A DNA stretch of 64,000 bases from the NCBI GenBank assembly GCA_002118135.1, contig BDIU01000314.1, positions 1 to 64,000 of the forward strand, read 5' to 3'. The stretch comes from Trebouxia sp. TZW2008. Lineage: Eukaryota > Chlorophyta > Trebouxiophyceae > Trebouxiales > Trebouxiaceae. Both the position numbers and the translations under genes were made by a program. Shown here piece after piece: positions 33,670 through 45,169 of this stretch (position 1 is its first letter; each line of letters opens with the position of its first letter). Under the pieces are notes generated by a model. The model had not been told where the DNA came from. It ran no database searches and saw only the letters and a program-made list of their open reading frames with translations.

Positions 33670-36600
33670 CTAAAGCGCTGGTTGCGAATCTTTTCGAAAA
33701 GCTGTGATCCAGCCATGTGTCTCATCTGTGAACGCTGTCTCAAACGAGCGCAGCACCTTGGCTTGTTTTGCGTCAAGCTTGGGAGGCAAGAAGAAAGCAG
33801 CCTTCAGCAACGTCCTCTGGTGTTCGCTCAATGCAACAGGGTATATCACCTCAAACGTGATGTGCAAATCACCCTGCAGATCATGAATTCACAGGGCTTA
33901 CTGATCGCAGCAGACCTGTCTGCTTGATTGCGTCATGCAATGCTGAGCACCAGCTCAAATTGAAACATGCATGGCCAAGTCTGCGCCTGCCAAACTAGCC
34001 TCTGTCTCACGTTTCAAGCACGAAGTAGTCTGTACTTGTGCGTGTGCAGCTTGCACAGAATGACGCAGTCACAAGCAATGGTGCTGTCAGTGAGTAAAAC
34101 CCATACACCCACCTTTTGGCCAACTGACTTTTTCAAGCCTTCTTGGGCGATGGTGGTCTTGTCCCCTGTCTTGACTATGTCTGTCACCGGAACATTCAAG
34201 ACCCTGCAACAGCAATGCTTCCAGCTTCACATTTTCACAGAGCCAGATGGTCCTGCGCTTGACTTTGCTGAGAAGAGCTCATTTTGAAGCAGAACAGCAG
34301 GTCATTTTTCGGCTTCAAGCGCCATATGCCTCCTCAAGCAAACAGAGACATAGACGTAGCATCTGTGGATTGCACAGGCAAAGATTCCTTACAAGAATTT
34401 GATACAAGAGTTAATGCACACTGCGAAACTTGATTGGAGTGATAGCTGCAGTAGTCTACCTGCCAGCCAGAGTCTCTACTAGGGCAGAGACACATGGCTT
34501 GACACAGCAGAACACAAACAGTGTGCAGTCTGATCCACAACTGTGCAGCTTCTGCTCCATTGTGAGCAACTGAAGTGGGGATTACACTCGTATCAGCACC
34601 CTCTTGGAAGTCGCATGACCGTCAGCATCACCCACCACCTCATCTAGGGTTAGTGACACCTTCTGTACATCCAGTAAGCACCCACCACATGATCTAGCAA
34701 TGAAGCAGTGTAGCTCACCTGCCATCTAGAGTCTCCACAGGGACAGAAGTCCCGCATAGAGCCTGGTACAGGGGGACCTGTGCAGTGTACAGCAGGTCAA
34801 AACCCCTGCAGGTGAAGCGGGGGTGGGGCTGGGCCTTGAGCACGTATGCCACTGGGCCCGCCTTGTGCTTGGGCCCTGAGTCACCTTCCTTGTGAAAGAC
34901 GAACTGCGTCCCTTCTGGCAAGCCAGGTTGCACCTGCCATACACACAAACTGCATCAAGATCCCATCTTCAATCTGCAGCTTGCGACTAGCCCATGGCCA
35001 ATGAGTCCCATGGCCAATCAGTCAATGTCAGAGCAAACGCCAAGTGGATTCTTGATGACATATCGACTGTGGGTTGGGACAGCTCACTGAGACAGTTTGG
35101 TTTTGACTGCAGACAAGGCACAACAAGTTCCTTGTGGGCCCACTGATATGGGCCTAAGTGCAATGACATGTGGCCTGCAGTGCTGCTGAGGCACTGTCTC
35201 TGCAGCATCATCACAGCTGCGGTGGTTCTGGGCTGTCTGTGAAACCAAGTGCCATGGCTTCAAGGCATGGTCTGGCTGATGTCTGCATTGATGGCTAGCT
35301 CCAGCAAATGTGGAATGCAGTGTGTCGCTTGACCCATCAGCAGCTGTCATTAAAATAGCATTAATAGCTGGTGTTGAACATACTGTAGCACATTGCATGC
35401 GAGCTCTTTAAGGGATGCTGACAAAATGCAGGGCCTGATGCAAAATAATCATCACACTGGTGCTTGCTTTGAGCAACTGCTGAGCCGGGTTGTGAACGTG
35501 CGTGGAAGTCAACCTGAGGTTGGTCTCATACAGCAAACATGGGTACAAGCTGACGCAGCCTCCAGTCAAACCCGCAATTAGAACTGTGAACTTCATGGTG
35601 TTGGGCATGCAACAGCAAGCAGATGTTTGCTAGACTGACATTGAGACAGCAGACAGGAAGTGCAAGCAGGTGACCCTGTGTCAAGCAATTTCAACAAACT
35701 TGTCCTGCCATGCAAGCTTGCGTCCATGGCATAATTTGCAAAACTACAATATTTGGCAGTGCTTACATGAATGACGTGCTCTCTGTGTTCAGTGGTTGAT
35801 ACACCGTCCTTGACCACGGTGCGGTCATGTGACACCTTCTTGGTGCAACCATGGTACATCTCCTCCAAGCTCAGCAACAGCGTGTGCTGCATGTTGGATA
35901 CACAATACGTTAACGGCCTAGAGCAATGTCCCATCAGCATGTATGCTCGCGGTATGTGCAAGTTGAGAGGCATGCAAGATCCTAGCGGACAGGCAACTTT
36001 TCCTGCAATGTGTCAAGATAATGTGTCCAAAGGAGAATGCCTGAGGTGCTGAGCACTGCAATCAGACACTGCTCGGAACATGTACTGAGTCCACAAGCTA
36101 ATACACAAACACAGCGTACCCTGCAACGCAGATGGGCACAAACACAGCAGTCGTGTGAACACACAAACAGTGAGGTTGCCTCAGGAAATGAGTTTTGCTT
36201 GCAAGTAGGCCAGCCCTCATATGTCATGAGTGAGCAAGCACAAATTCTGAACAGTTTTGAGATGCTTTTGTACTGCATGCTGTATGCTGGACACTCTGTC
36301 TGTGCATGCACTCAGCAAATGACTCACTGTGTTCTTTGCACCCATTTCCAGCTTAGGGGTTCCGGCCATCTGCTCAAAATGCAAAGCCAGACCTGCACAT
36401 AAGGCAGGGGTAATAGGCAGTCATGGGTGATAGGCAGTGATAGGTGATTGGCAATTATAGGCAGTGATGGGTGATAGGCAATGACAGGCAGTGATAGACA
36501 GTGATAGGCAGTGATGGATTATGGGCAGCGATAGGCGATAGGCAGTGATAGGCAGTGACATGTGATAGGCAGTGATAGGTGATAGACAGTGATAGGCAGT

Positions 36601-37570
36601 GATATATGATAGACAGTGATAGGCAGTGATATATGATAGACAGTGATAGGCAGTGATGGCTGACAGGCAGTGATGACCAGTGATGGGCAACAGGCAGTGA
36701 TAGGCAGTGATTGGCGATAGGCAGTGTTAGGTAGTGACAGGCAGTGATAGACAGTCATAGGCATTGTTGAATGCAGCAACACTGATCTTTGAGTGCATGT
36801 CAGGAACTATAAAGACAGCAGATTGCTTTCCCAAAAACAGGGGTTCACCATTTAGAGCCTCATATGGATTTGATGTGCCAAAAAACTTGCTGAAGACCTT
36901 CTCAGGTCCAGCAACAGGATCAAGCTTGTACGGACTCCATCCTGAATCTGTGAAACAGCAGCAACCATTCACCTTGCTGCCACTGTATATTGTGATACAG
37001 TATCAGAAATGCCTGAAGACAGACACTGCTGGCCTGATGGAGCTCTGATGCTTACTTGGATCATCTGTCTCGCCTGAGCCAGCTTTGAGCGCTTGCTCTC
37101 CATGCAGATCCAGCACACCTTTGCACTGCGCTGCACAGGCAGACTCAAAGAGTCAAGGCCCAAAGTGAATTGCGCAACACCAAAGCTATAGGTGCAGGGT
37201 GAAACAAGCTCACGGTTGCTCAGAATGTCGTACGCCTCGCATATCTGGAAGAAATCCTGTTTTGCTGTGTTCGATGTATTCCTGTCTGGGTGATATATCA
37301 GGGCCAACTTCCTGAACCTGCAGAGAGCCAGAACATCCTGCTTGCCTGCGCAAAGCACAATTCCCTACGTGACATATTGATTCACGCAGCACGTACGCTT
37401 TCTTGACTTCGACATCTGTGGCGTTCCTGCGCATAAGCTCAGACGTCAGTGACAACGTGACTGTCTAAAGTAGGCCAGCAGGCCCGACCACGAACGAGAA
37501 TGCCCTGGACAGGCAGCAAGTCTCACCTGCTCAGCCCCAAGGCCTGGTAGTAGTCGAAGTCCACTGCCAT
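33670..37570 (-). CDS. DNAJB13: DNAJB13-like J-protein (radial spoke protein 16 type), 10 exons
   Basis: Class B Hsp40 co-chaperone. DNAJB13/RSP16 sits in the radial spokes of motile cilia; related DNAJB1/4/5 proteins are cytosolic. Exons in gene order: 37570-37527, 37426-37397, 37317-37214, 37130-37056, 36947-36849, 36392-36328, 35886-35767, 34933-34719, 34203-34113, 33873-33670; 1047 nt, 348 aa with every joint in phase. The J-domain reads DYYQALGLSRNATDVEVKKA and LIYHPDRN, HPD at about 34-36. It lacks a long Gly/Phe stretch and has GPEKVFSKFFGTSNPYEALN, LLLSLEEMYHGCTKKVSHDR, GTQFVFHKEGDSGPKHKAG, VLNVPVTDIVKTG and GDLHITFEVIYPVALSE, in the order seen in DNAJB13. HPD is retained here, unlike some animal DNAJB13 copies. 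It shares a divergent promoter region with the amidotransferase. Assignment to the RSP16 rather than the DNAJB1 branch is by eye. Confidence 0.88.
34445..34505 (-). repeat. Echo of DNAJB13 exon 8 end (donor side)
   Basis: On the plus strand CTACCTGCCAGCCAGAGTCTCTACTAGGGCAGAGAC repeats CTCACCTGCCATCTAGAGTCTCCACAGGGACAGAAG at 34714, the donor and last codons of exon 8. Confidence 0.85.
36405..36772. repeat. Minisatellite of AGGCAGTGAT units
   Basis: Some 30 units of about 10 bp (AGGCAGTGAT, TAGACAGTGAT, GGTGATAGGC) fill most of DNAJB13 intron 5. They make long open frames on the minus strand coding Tyr/His/Ser/Leu/Ile repeats, which are not genes. Confidence 0.95.
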
Positions 37571-38305
37571 TGTCAAGCCCTTGCGCTTTGACAGACCACG
37601 AAACACCAACGTAGCGGCAAGGCATGGCTGCAGCTCAGTGAGCAGTTTTGAGGAGTTTCACGCCGTCCGTCAACCAGAGTCCGTGCGCAGCACGTTGCAC
37701 GCGCGTACAGCTGCTTTGACTAGACGTTGGCGCCTGCCAACTCCAACCGGTCAGATCACGCCGTTGTCCTGCAAGACGTATTGCACGCTTAGATAGGCTC
37801 TGAACTTGCTCGTCTGTATTCGCCGCACTTGCTCTCTTGTGGCGTGCCTGCTTTTCGAGCCTCCGTTCAAACTTGCACTGCCACACTGTTTGTGCAGCTT
37901 CTGACTCTTAGCGATTAATGGCGGGGCTCTGAGGCTGTGTCAACGGCTCAGGCGTGCTCGTCAAATCTCACAATGCAGTCTGGCACATTCGGCCTGGTTA
38001 ACAGTTTAAACCGTCCAAGTCCAGTGTCTGCCAGATCACACTGTTGTCACGCCCTACCTCAAAGACAATGCACACGGTCTGCATCAGCCCTTCGCCAGCA
38101 ATTGCACAGGCAGCAGAGTGGCGGACGGTCTCTCACCCGAAGCAATCCACAAGTGTCTGGCCCTTCCACACGGCCAAGCAACAGGTACTGCAGTGCAATC
38201 AGCACGCAGATTTCCCATTTGACCAGTTGAATTTGACACAGAAAACATACGATCAAGCTCACGCAGTGCTGTGCTTCGAACAGGATGCCCAGACAACCCA
38301 CCAGG
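37571..38305. promoter_or_regulatory. Divergent promoter region, DNAJB13 and amidotransferase
   Basis: These 735 bp separate two start codons pointing outward, so both promoters must lie here. The short open frames inside lack family resemblance, and none leads in frame into MCGIIGVF. No specific element was recognised. Confidence 0.5.
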
Positions 38306-41300
38306 ATGTGCGGCATCATTGGTGTATTCAAGCATGAGGTGGGATTAGTCATCATGGCTTTTGTATGTTCTCTGCATTGGTCAGAGCTAAGAGGGATTTA
38401 CCCCATAGTGTGTAAGCCTCAGGCCAAATGACTGCATTGGTCATGCTTCCCAGAATGTTGCTTGCTGTGTTTGACCCGCACAAGCGTTATGCACTTTGTT
38501 TCCAGAACCAGCACATTCTGCTTGTAGGGCCCAGCTAACATTGAAATCTATGAAGGCTTGCTGATGCTTCAGCATCGTGGCCAGGATAGTGCAGGCATGG
38601 TGACCCTCAAAAGTGACCGCAAGTTTGTTGAAATCAAGGCCAATGGCCTAGTTAAGGATGTCTTCAACAATGTCAAGACCATGGACAAGCTGCAAGGCAA
38701 GTGCTTGCATGCATTGTCACATGCTGCAATAAGACAAACCCAGACATTGGTCACATGTGATCTCTTGCTCTTGCTCACACATTACCACATGCTGCATTGT
38801 GACAAATCAAAGCATTATTGTGCTGCTGCTGGTACTTGTGCTAATTGAGGACATGCAAAAGCAAAGCCACAATGGACGCGTGCAGCTTCACATCTTATGT
38901 CAACTGTTGCTCTTGCTCGTGCATTGTCACCTGCTGCAATGTGGTAAAGCAAAGCACTGTGCATATGTCATCTCTCGCTCTTGCTCTTGATAAGTGTACT
39001 ATCTCGGGCCAAAAGACCCCTTGTCAGCTGCACTACACTATCACCGTGCATGCTGCGCACTAACATTAGCTCCCATTTCAATTTCTGCAACTCTCTTGAA
39101 GGGTGTTATCATGCTGTCAGTGATGCTTGCATGGTATGTTGTGTGAGAACTTCTGTGGAGTTGTATTGAGCAGTTTACACAACTGCAGAGAGGTTTTGAA
39201 CACAACCTAACATGCCACCAGCAGTGAGCAGAAATTTGTGTCAGTCAGACTTTTGTTTGTACTGGCAAAAGATGGCAGTAGACAGACTCGGTGTGAGTGC
39301 AGTTCATTGCTTCTGTATGCACTTAGCTGGGTCATTCAACTCCATCAGAGAAGGCACATCAATGATGGTGATGATGATGGTGATGATGCTAAGCTGCTCA
39401 CCAGATTACTTGGTTCAAAGAAGCTTCTGGGAGGTCTGCATGGAGGCAGCTGATTGCGCCTGTATGGATGTGGTCACTGGGGTCCAAAGCCTGCCTAGCA
39501 GATGTATGCCATGAATCAATGCATGAATGCTCATGAAATGTGCTGGCTGGCAGGTAGTGTGGGTATGGGACACGTACAATACCCAACAGCAGGCATGCAT
39601 CTGGTCGTTGGGTTCTGAAGCCTGCCTAGCAAACGTGTAATGAATGAATGCATGAATGCTCACCAATTGTGGTGACTGGCAGGTAGCGTGGGTATGGGAC
39701 ATGTACGGTACCCAACAGCAGGCACAGCATCAGTGCAAGAGGCCCAGCCCTTCTTTGTGAATAGCCCTCTGGGCATGTACCTCATTCACAATGGCAACAT
39801 CACCAACACAGATGAGCTCAAAGTGCTGCTCAACAGCAGTAGCAGCTTCTTCAACAGATATCTGAGGACAGACTCAGATTCAGAGGTGCAGTAACTTCTC
39901 TTTATAACGACAGCAGTGGATCCCAATAATCGTCCTTACACTGATTTGTTCTCACTGAGTGTGACTTAGACATGCCTTTGCAGACAAAATGCAGTGATTG
40001 CTTATTAATTGCACTGTCCTCACATTGAGCATGTCCTGACATCAAGTGCCCTTAACAAGAGAAGTGACTGTACGTTTTGCAGTCAGAGAACCAACACTTG
40101 ATGCAAACTTTGCTGAAAGCCTAGTCCCTTACTACTGCATGAGTTGCATTGCTGAAGTCTTGCATGGATTCAAGGCTCTTTGCAAGCAAGCCAAGCAGGT
40201 GCTGCCGGTAAGTCTGTAAAGCCAGCATTCTGCATTGCATGCCTTCAACACAATTCATGTCCTGCCCACTGTCAGATGCATATTCTCAACAGCACAGCAG
40301 TTCCATACAAACGTGCTGGAAGCAGCTACAGAACCCAATTTGCTTTGCACACACGTCGTCAGCTGCCTTGTCACATTTCAGTCATGCATGGTCTGCAACA
40401 CAGGTGCTATCAAATGTATTGGCTGATGAGCGCTGTGTAGTCATCAGCGGTGTGGTCATGCAAGACATCAGTTATGGGATGTAGGTGCTGTTGAATGTGC
40501 TGGCAGATGAGATCAGCAGAGCGCATCAGCGGTGTAGTCAAGAGGGGGTGGCATGTGACCCCAACACCCACAAGATGGAGCTGGTGTTTGAGGCTGGCAT
40601 GGCTACCATGAAGCTGCTGAAGGGGGCTTACAGCTGCATCAGCATGATTGCAGGCGTCGGTCTGGTCGCCTTCAGAGATCCCTTTGGCATCAGGTATAGA
40701 CGCCTTGATGCCGTCACCTAGCAGCCAACATGCTGCTTATGCTTCTGTCACAGGCCGTTGGTGCTGGGCAAGCGCTCAATGCATGTTTCAAGACCTGGCT
40801 GGATCTTGGGATCTGCTCAACATGCATGAACATGAGGCCCCAATTGCATGGCTGAAAGCTGGAAGCATAGCAGCTGACATAATGGTCATGTCTCTTTCAC
40901 AGGCCGCTAGTGCTGGGCAAGCGCTCATCAGACCATGGGGATGAGTTTTGTGTGGCGTCAGAGGATTGTGCATTCGGCCCAATTGGGTTTCAGCGGGTCA
41001 GAGATGTGCTGCCTGGTGAAATGATTGTCATCACTGAAGACGGTAATTGTCTACACTTTGCATGCCTGTGCATCAAGTTGCAGAGGCTTAAGTCATCACC
41101 AAAGACATTCAGTTCCTATCCTGATCATGTCTGTGCATGGAACTGCGCTTGCTCAAGTCAATGGTACTGCAGATACCTGAACCAGTGTGAACACAAAGGC
41201 ATGTTATTGTCGTTTGGCTGCTTCTCACAGCTTGCATACAAGCGTTGGCGTGATTTTGCTGTGTAATGCGCCTGCTTGTTGAAGGCATTTGGCACTTGCA

Positions 41301-44300
41301 TCAGCTGGAGTTTTTTCTTGATCAGGTGCATGGCTGGAGGAGCGCCTGCTGCAGACCTACAACACCCTATGCAAACATGCATTTTGTCGTGCAAAGAGAA
41401 GATCATGTTATCAGAGCATGCAACAGAAACAAAAGGCTTATCTGTCTTCTCTTGCCGTTCCCTCTGCAATTTTGCGGCAGTTTTTTTACTTGGGCAATGT
41501 CTGCAGGGGCTCTGGTGAGCAGGGCGTGTGTGTCCAATGCCCAGACCTGCCCTTGCATTTTGGAGTACATCCACCTGTCGAGAATGCTCTCAGTCCTCAG
41601 CATCATGTCTGTCACATTTGTCCTCTGCAGTTCTGTCAGTTGAGTGATGTCTGCAGGCTAGTCGGTGAGCTGGACATGTGTGCCAGACGCCCAGGCCTGC
41701 CCTTGCATCTTTGAGTACATCTACTTGTGAAAGCCTGCCTCAGTGCTGAATGACATGCCTGTCTTTGCCTTTTTCTTTGAGTTTCTGTCATCTGAGTGTT
41801 GTCTGCAGGGGAGTTGGTCAGCAGGAGACCTGCCCTTGCACCTTTGTGTACTTCTACCTCAAGACCAGACTCAGTTTTGAAGAAAATGCCTGTGCCTAAC
41901 TGTCTCTGCATTCTCTTATTTGAGGGATGTCTGCAGGGGAGTTGGTCAGCAGGATGTGTGTGCCAAATGCTCAGACCTGCCCTTGCATCTTTGAGTACAT
42001 CTACCTGTCAAGACCAGACTCAGTGCTGAATGACATGTCTGTCTACAACTTCCAGCTGGGCTTGGGAACCCGTCTGTCTGAGCGTATCAGGTGAGCAAGC
42101 TTTCCCGCTGGCATCAGTCAGTAGTGTATTCTTGTCTGTCTAAGCCTATAAGGTATGCGTTTGTTGTGCTGGATGTCCACAATCCAAGTGGACATGATCA
42201 CTTTTGTCGCTTCTTTGTGTGAATCTTATAGGAAGTAGGTGAAGTAGGAACCACAAATCAGCTTTGCATGAAAGAAAGTAGGCAACCTGTGCCTTTTGAC
42301 TTGTGTCCGGGCAATGATCAGCAGACAGCTTTCTGACGCATGACTTATGACAGCAATTCCATGCAGCCAAAGGACGCTTGGTTAATGTGCAGCTGAAGGT
42401 GCTTACTGTCAAAAGCTGTTTGCACATCCGCAACAGCTATGACAGCAGCAACTATCTTACTTTCATCACCTATGCTGCATCCAGCGATGCACATGAGTTG
42501 CATTGGCCATTCGCTTGACTTGCTTGCACTCTGTGCGCAGAAGTGATTCCTCTGCATGCAAGCATGCATGTGAGCTGCATTCAGCAGCTCCACAAATTTA
42601 CAATATCTGGGTGATGGTCTCTTGCCGCCCACCTGCAAAGCTTTAACAAATTCAGTGACACGCCTGCATGCAATGCCAGTCATGACCTTTCTGCAGGCAG
42701 ACAGACTGGGACCTTGATTGCATTGTCCCCTTGCCTGATGGTTCCCGCCCAGCATTCATCCAGATCTCAGCGGACTTGGGGTTGCCATATCGAGAAGGCC
42801 TTGTCAAAAACAGATATTTGGAACGCACTTTCATCATGCCTGAGCGTCGTGTGCCAAAAGGTGCCTCTTCTGCAGGCAAACAGGCTGGGACATTGACTGC
42901 ATTGTCTCTGTGCCTGATGGGTCACGCCCAGCAGCCATTTAGGTCTCAGCAGACTTGGGTTTGCCGTACCGAGAGGGTCTTGCCAACACCAGACACCTGG
43001 AGTGCACTTTCACCATGCCTGATCATTGCGAGCCAAAGGGTGCCTTGTCTGCAGGCAAACAGGCTGGGACATTGACTGCATTGTTCCTGTGCCTGATGGC
43101 TCACGCCCAGCAGCCATTCAGATCTCAGCAGACTTGGGTCTGCCATACCGAGAGGGCCTTGTGAAGAACAGATATGTGGGGCGCACTTTCATCATGCCTG
43201 ACCAACGCACCAGGGAGTTGGCTGTCAAACGCAAGCTGAATGCCATGCCGGCTGTCTTCTCTGGCAAGAGCATTTTGCTTGTGGATGACAGTATTGTCAG
43301 GGGAACGACCATGTCACAGATTGTTGACATGGTGCGCAAGGCAGGGGCCAGGAAGGTGCGCGCTGTGCATGGCTTCACTCCACAGCATGACAAGCTCTGC
43401 ATGGGAGAGCATGGCAGCATTGCAAAGCACAGCACCGCACAATGTCACAAATTGTTGACATGGTGCGTAAGGCAGGGGCCAACGAGGTGAGTGCTGTGCA
43501 TGTCTTGCCTTCACAGCATGAGCACTTCAGTAGCAAGTTTCTCATGCCCGAACAATGAAGTGGACATGTTGTCAGTCAATTGCCAGCTGAATGCCATGCC
43601 ATGTCTTCTCTGGCAAGAGCATTGGCTTGTTGATGACAGTATTCTGCAAGTTGACATGGTGCGCAAGGCTGGGGCCAGGAGGGTGAGGTCCTATATCTTG
43701 ATTCATAACATGACAAGCAGAACTATGTTAATGCAGCATAGCATAGCCTCTCATCAGCAGTTGGCATAGTACAGTATAGCACATCATATGATAGCATAGC
43801 ACAGCATGGCATGGCGTATTGCAGCAAAGCGCAGTGTAGCATGCTATGGCACATTGCAAGCATGATTGGGGTAGGGCAGAGCACAACATCATTTGGCAAG
43901 TCTCGATGGCAGCAACACAGGGTGACAACTTGTAGTCCCTGTTTTGCAGGTGTACTTGGCCAGTGCGTCACCGCCAGTCCGGCATCCTAATGTGTACGGA
44001 GTGGACATGCCCACCAAAAAGGAGTTTGTTGCCACAGACCTGACTGAAGAAGAGATTCGCAAGGTAAGCAAAGACGTGCCAGAACAGGCATGCACAGCAA
44101 CTTCTGCTGTCATCCTTCACGTGATTCGAGACCAGCAGTACAAGAAACAATGCCCAAGCTGTGCAATAGACACAATCACAGCAACTTTTGGAGAGTTCAT
44201 TACCACATGCCTGACTTCAGAGGAGCTTCGCGAAGTATATGACGGAATGACAAAGCAGGCATGCAGTGTATTGCTTGCTGGAGCTTCAAAGGCTCTAAGG

Positions 44301-45169
44301 GTGTCTCACAAAAGCCCGCAGTCATGTTGATGCACAGCTATGATTAGTAAGCCTGGTTCATGGGATCATTCAGTCCGATCCTGATTGCAATTGTTCAAAT
44401 GAGTCATGTTGACATTGATCAGCTGCAGGGTTTTGATGCATCCGCCTTGCACATCCTTTGCAAGCACACTATAGCAGTGTGAGGCATTAGCACCTCACCA
44501 TCTTGCTAGCAACGCCTTGCATCCCATACGCGCACTGTCACAAGCACATGCAAAAAATATGTTTTGTGCTTTGATGCACAGGTGCTGGGAGCAGATGGTC
44601 TCCTCTACCAAAGCATAGATGACTTGCTAGCTGTGGCTCAGAGCCTAAACCCAGACATACAACAGTTTGAGGCATCTTGTTTCACAGGTGAACATCACCT
44701 CGACCCATGTTTTCTGTTCACCACATTGCTGCACATCATGAACCAATCCAGTGTCATGTTGCTGTTCAATGGCTTATGATTCCTGTAAAGTCTGCAGACA
44801 GACTTTGCACTGCTGTCCATCATGATACCCAGCGCATGCATACATGCTGGCTGGACAGGTTTGCCATGTGAACGCATGCACCATCACACAGATTGCAGTT
44901 TGATTCTCAAGAAGGCACTTCTCGTGTCATGCTTTGTCGTTGCAGTGCTGGCTGTATACATGCTATTTGGTCAGATTTGTCAAATGTTTGAATGCACCAT
45001 CTCACAGGTTGCACTTTTGTTGTCAAGAAGGCACTTTTCATGTCACGCTTTGCATACAGGTCACTACGTGACTGAGGACATCAGTCCGGCGTACCTTGCA
45101 TCCCTTGAAAGCTCTGTGCGGACACAAGACCGAAAGCGGTCTGGAGAAAAGGTTGCTCTTGCAGCTTGA
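38306..45169 (+). CDS. purF: Glutamine-PRPP amidotransferase, PurF/Ade4 (10 exons)
   Basis: First committed enzyme of purine synthesis: glutamine plus PRPP gives phosphoribosylamine. Exons: 38306-38338, 38528-38696, 39683-39885, 40485-40693, 40903-41042, 41937-42090, 43055-43355, 43950-44063, 44582-44687, 45060-45169; 1539 nt, 512 aa (E. coli 505, yeast 510). [11 protein letters not shown] puts the Ntn nucleophile Cys directly after the start Met, so no transit peptide or propeptide is encoded. Then [88 protein letters not shown], the PRPP loop [13 protein letters not shown] (about 376) and [12 protein letters not shown]. This is the gamma-proteobacterial/yeast type, not the Bacillus/plant-plastid type with iron-sulphur cysteines. 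Intron 2 starts GCAAGT. Several exons have echoes. Confidence 0.94.
39470..39682 (+). repeat. Echo of amidotransferase exon 3 start, ~128 bp unit
   Basis: 39475-39602 is repeated at 39603-39730. Each unit has AGCCTGCCTAGC, GAATGAATGC or a variant, a GGCTGGCAG/GACTGGCAG acceptor, and exon-like sequence GTGGGTATGGGACAYGTACR. Only the second continues as exon 3. Confidence 0.9.
40390..40446 (+). repeat. Echo of amidotransferase exon 4 start
   Basis: ACAGGTGCTATCAAATGTATTGGCTGATGAGCGC reads [10 protein letters not shown] and repeats GTGCTGTTGAATGTGCTGGC at 40485 ([10 protein letters not shown]). Period about 90 bp. Confidence 0.85.
40743..40790 (+). repeat. Echo of amidotransferase exon 5 start
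   Basis: TCACAGGCCGTTGGTGCTGGGCAAGCGCTCA is nearly identical to the acceptor and start of exon 5 (TCACAGGCCGCTAGTGCTGG at 40897), about 155 bp upstream. The downstream flank diverges. Confidence 0.9.
41498..41936 (+). repeat. Three echoes of amidotransferase exon 6 start
   Basis: TGTCTGCAGGGG then [20 protein letters not shown] near 41505; a version with GLPLHL near 41650; GELVSR with a deletion near 41808; then the coding copy at 41937 ([20 protein letters not shown]). Period about 140 bp. A frameshift or deletion breaks the last two. Confidence 0.9.
42690..43054 (+). repeat. Two echoes of amidotransferase exon 7 start, ~180 bp
   Basis: Copies at about 42694 and 42880 hold the CTGCAG acceptor, then sequence for [38 protein letters not shown] and a diverged tail. 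The coding copy starts at 43055. Confidence 0.92.
43430..43690 (+). repeat. Two echoes of amidotransferase exon 7 end (donor side)
   Basis: Sequences for [10 protein letters not shown] with a following GTGAGTGC or GTGAGGTC at about 43445 and 43650 repeat the end of exon 7 ([11 protein letters not shown] then GTGCGC). The second also keeps LNAMP and LVDDSI fragments. So this one exon was duplicated at both edges. Confidence 0.88.
44165..44280 (+). repeat. Echo of amidotransferase exon 8 end (donor side)
   Basis: TGCCTGACTTCAGAGGAGCTTCGCGAAGTATATGAC and the flank CAAAGCAGGCATGCA repeat CCTGACTGAAGAAGAGATTCGCAAGGTAAGC and AACAGGCATGCA at 44038-44093. Confidence 0.83.

Noticed and set aside
36421..36782. 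Long minus-strand frames of Tyr/His/Ser/Leu/Ile repeats
   Set aside because: They arise from the AGGCAGTGAT minisatellite inside a DNAJB13 intron; repeats without stops give open frames in any phase.
37937..38337. An N-terminal transit peptide for the amidotransferase from upstream frames
   Set aside because: None of the upstream frames leads in phase into MCGIIGVF, and the nucleophile Cys must follow the start Met or a cleaved propeptide.
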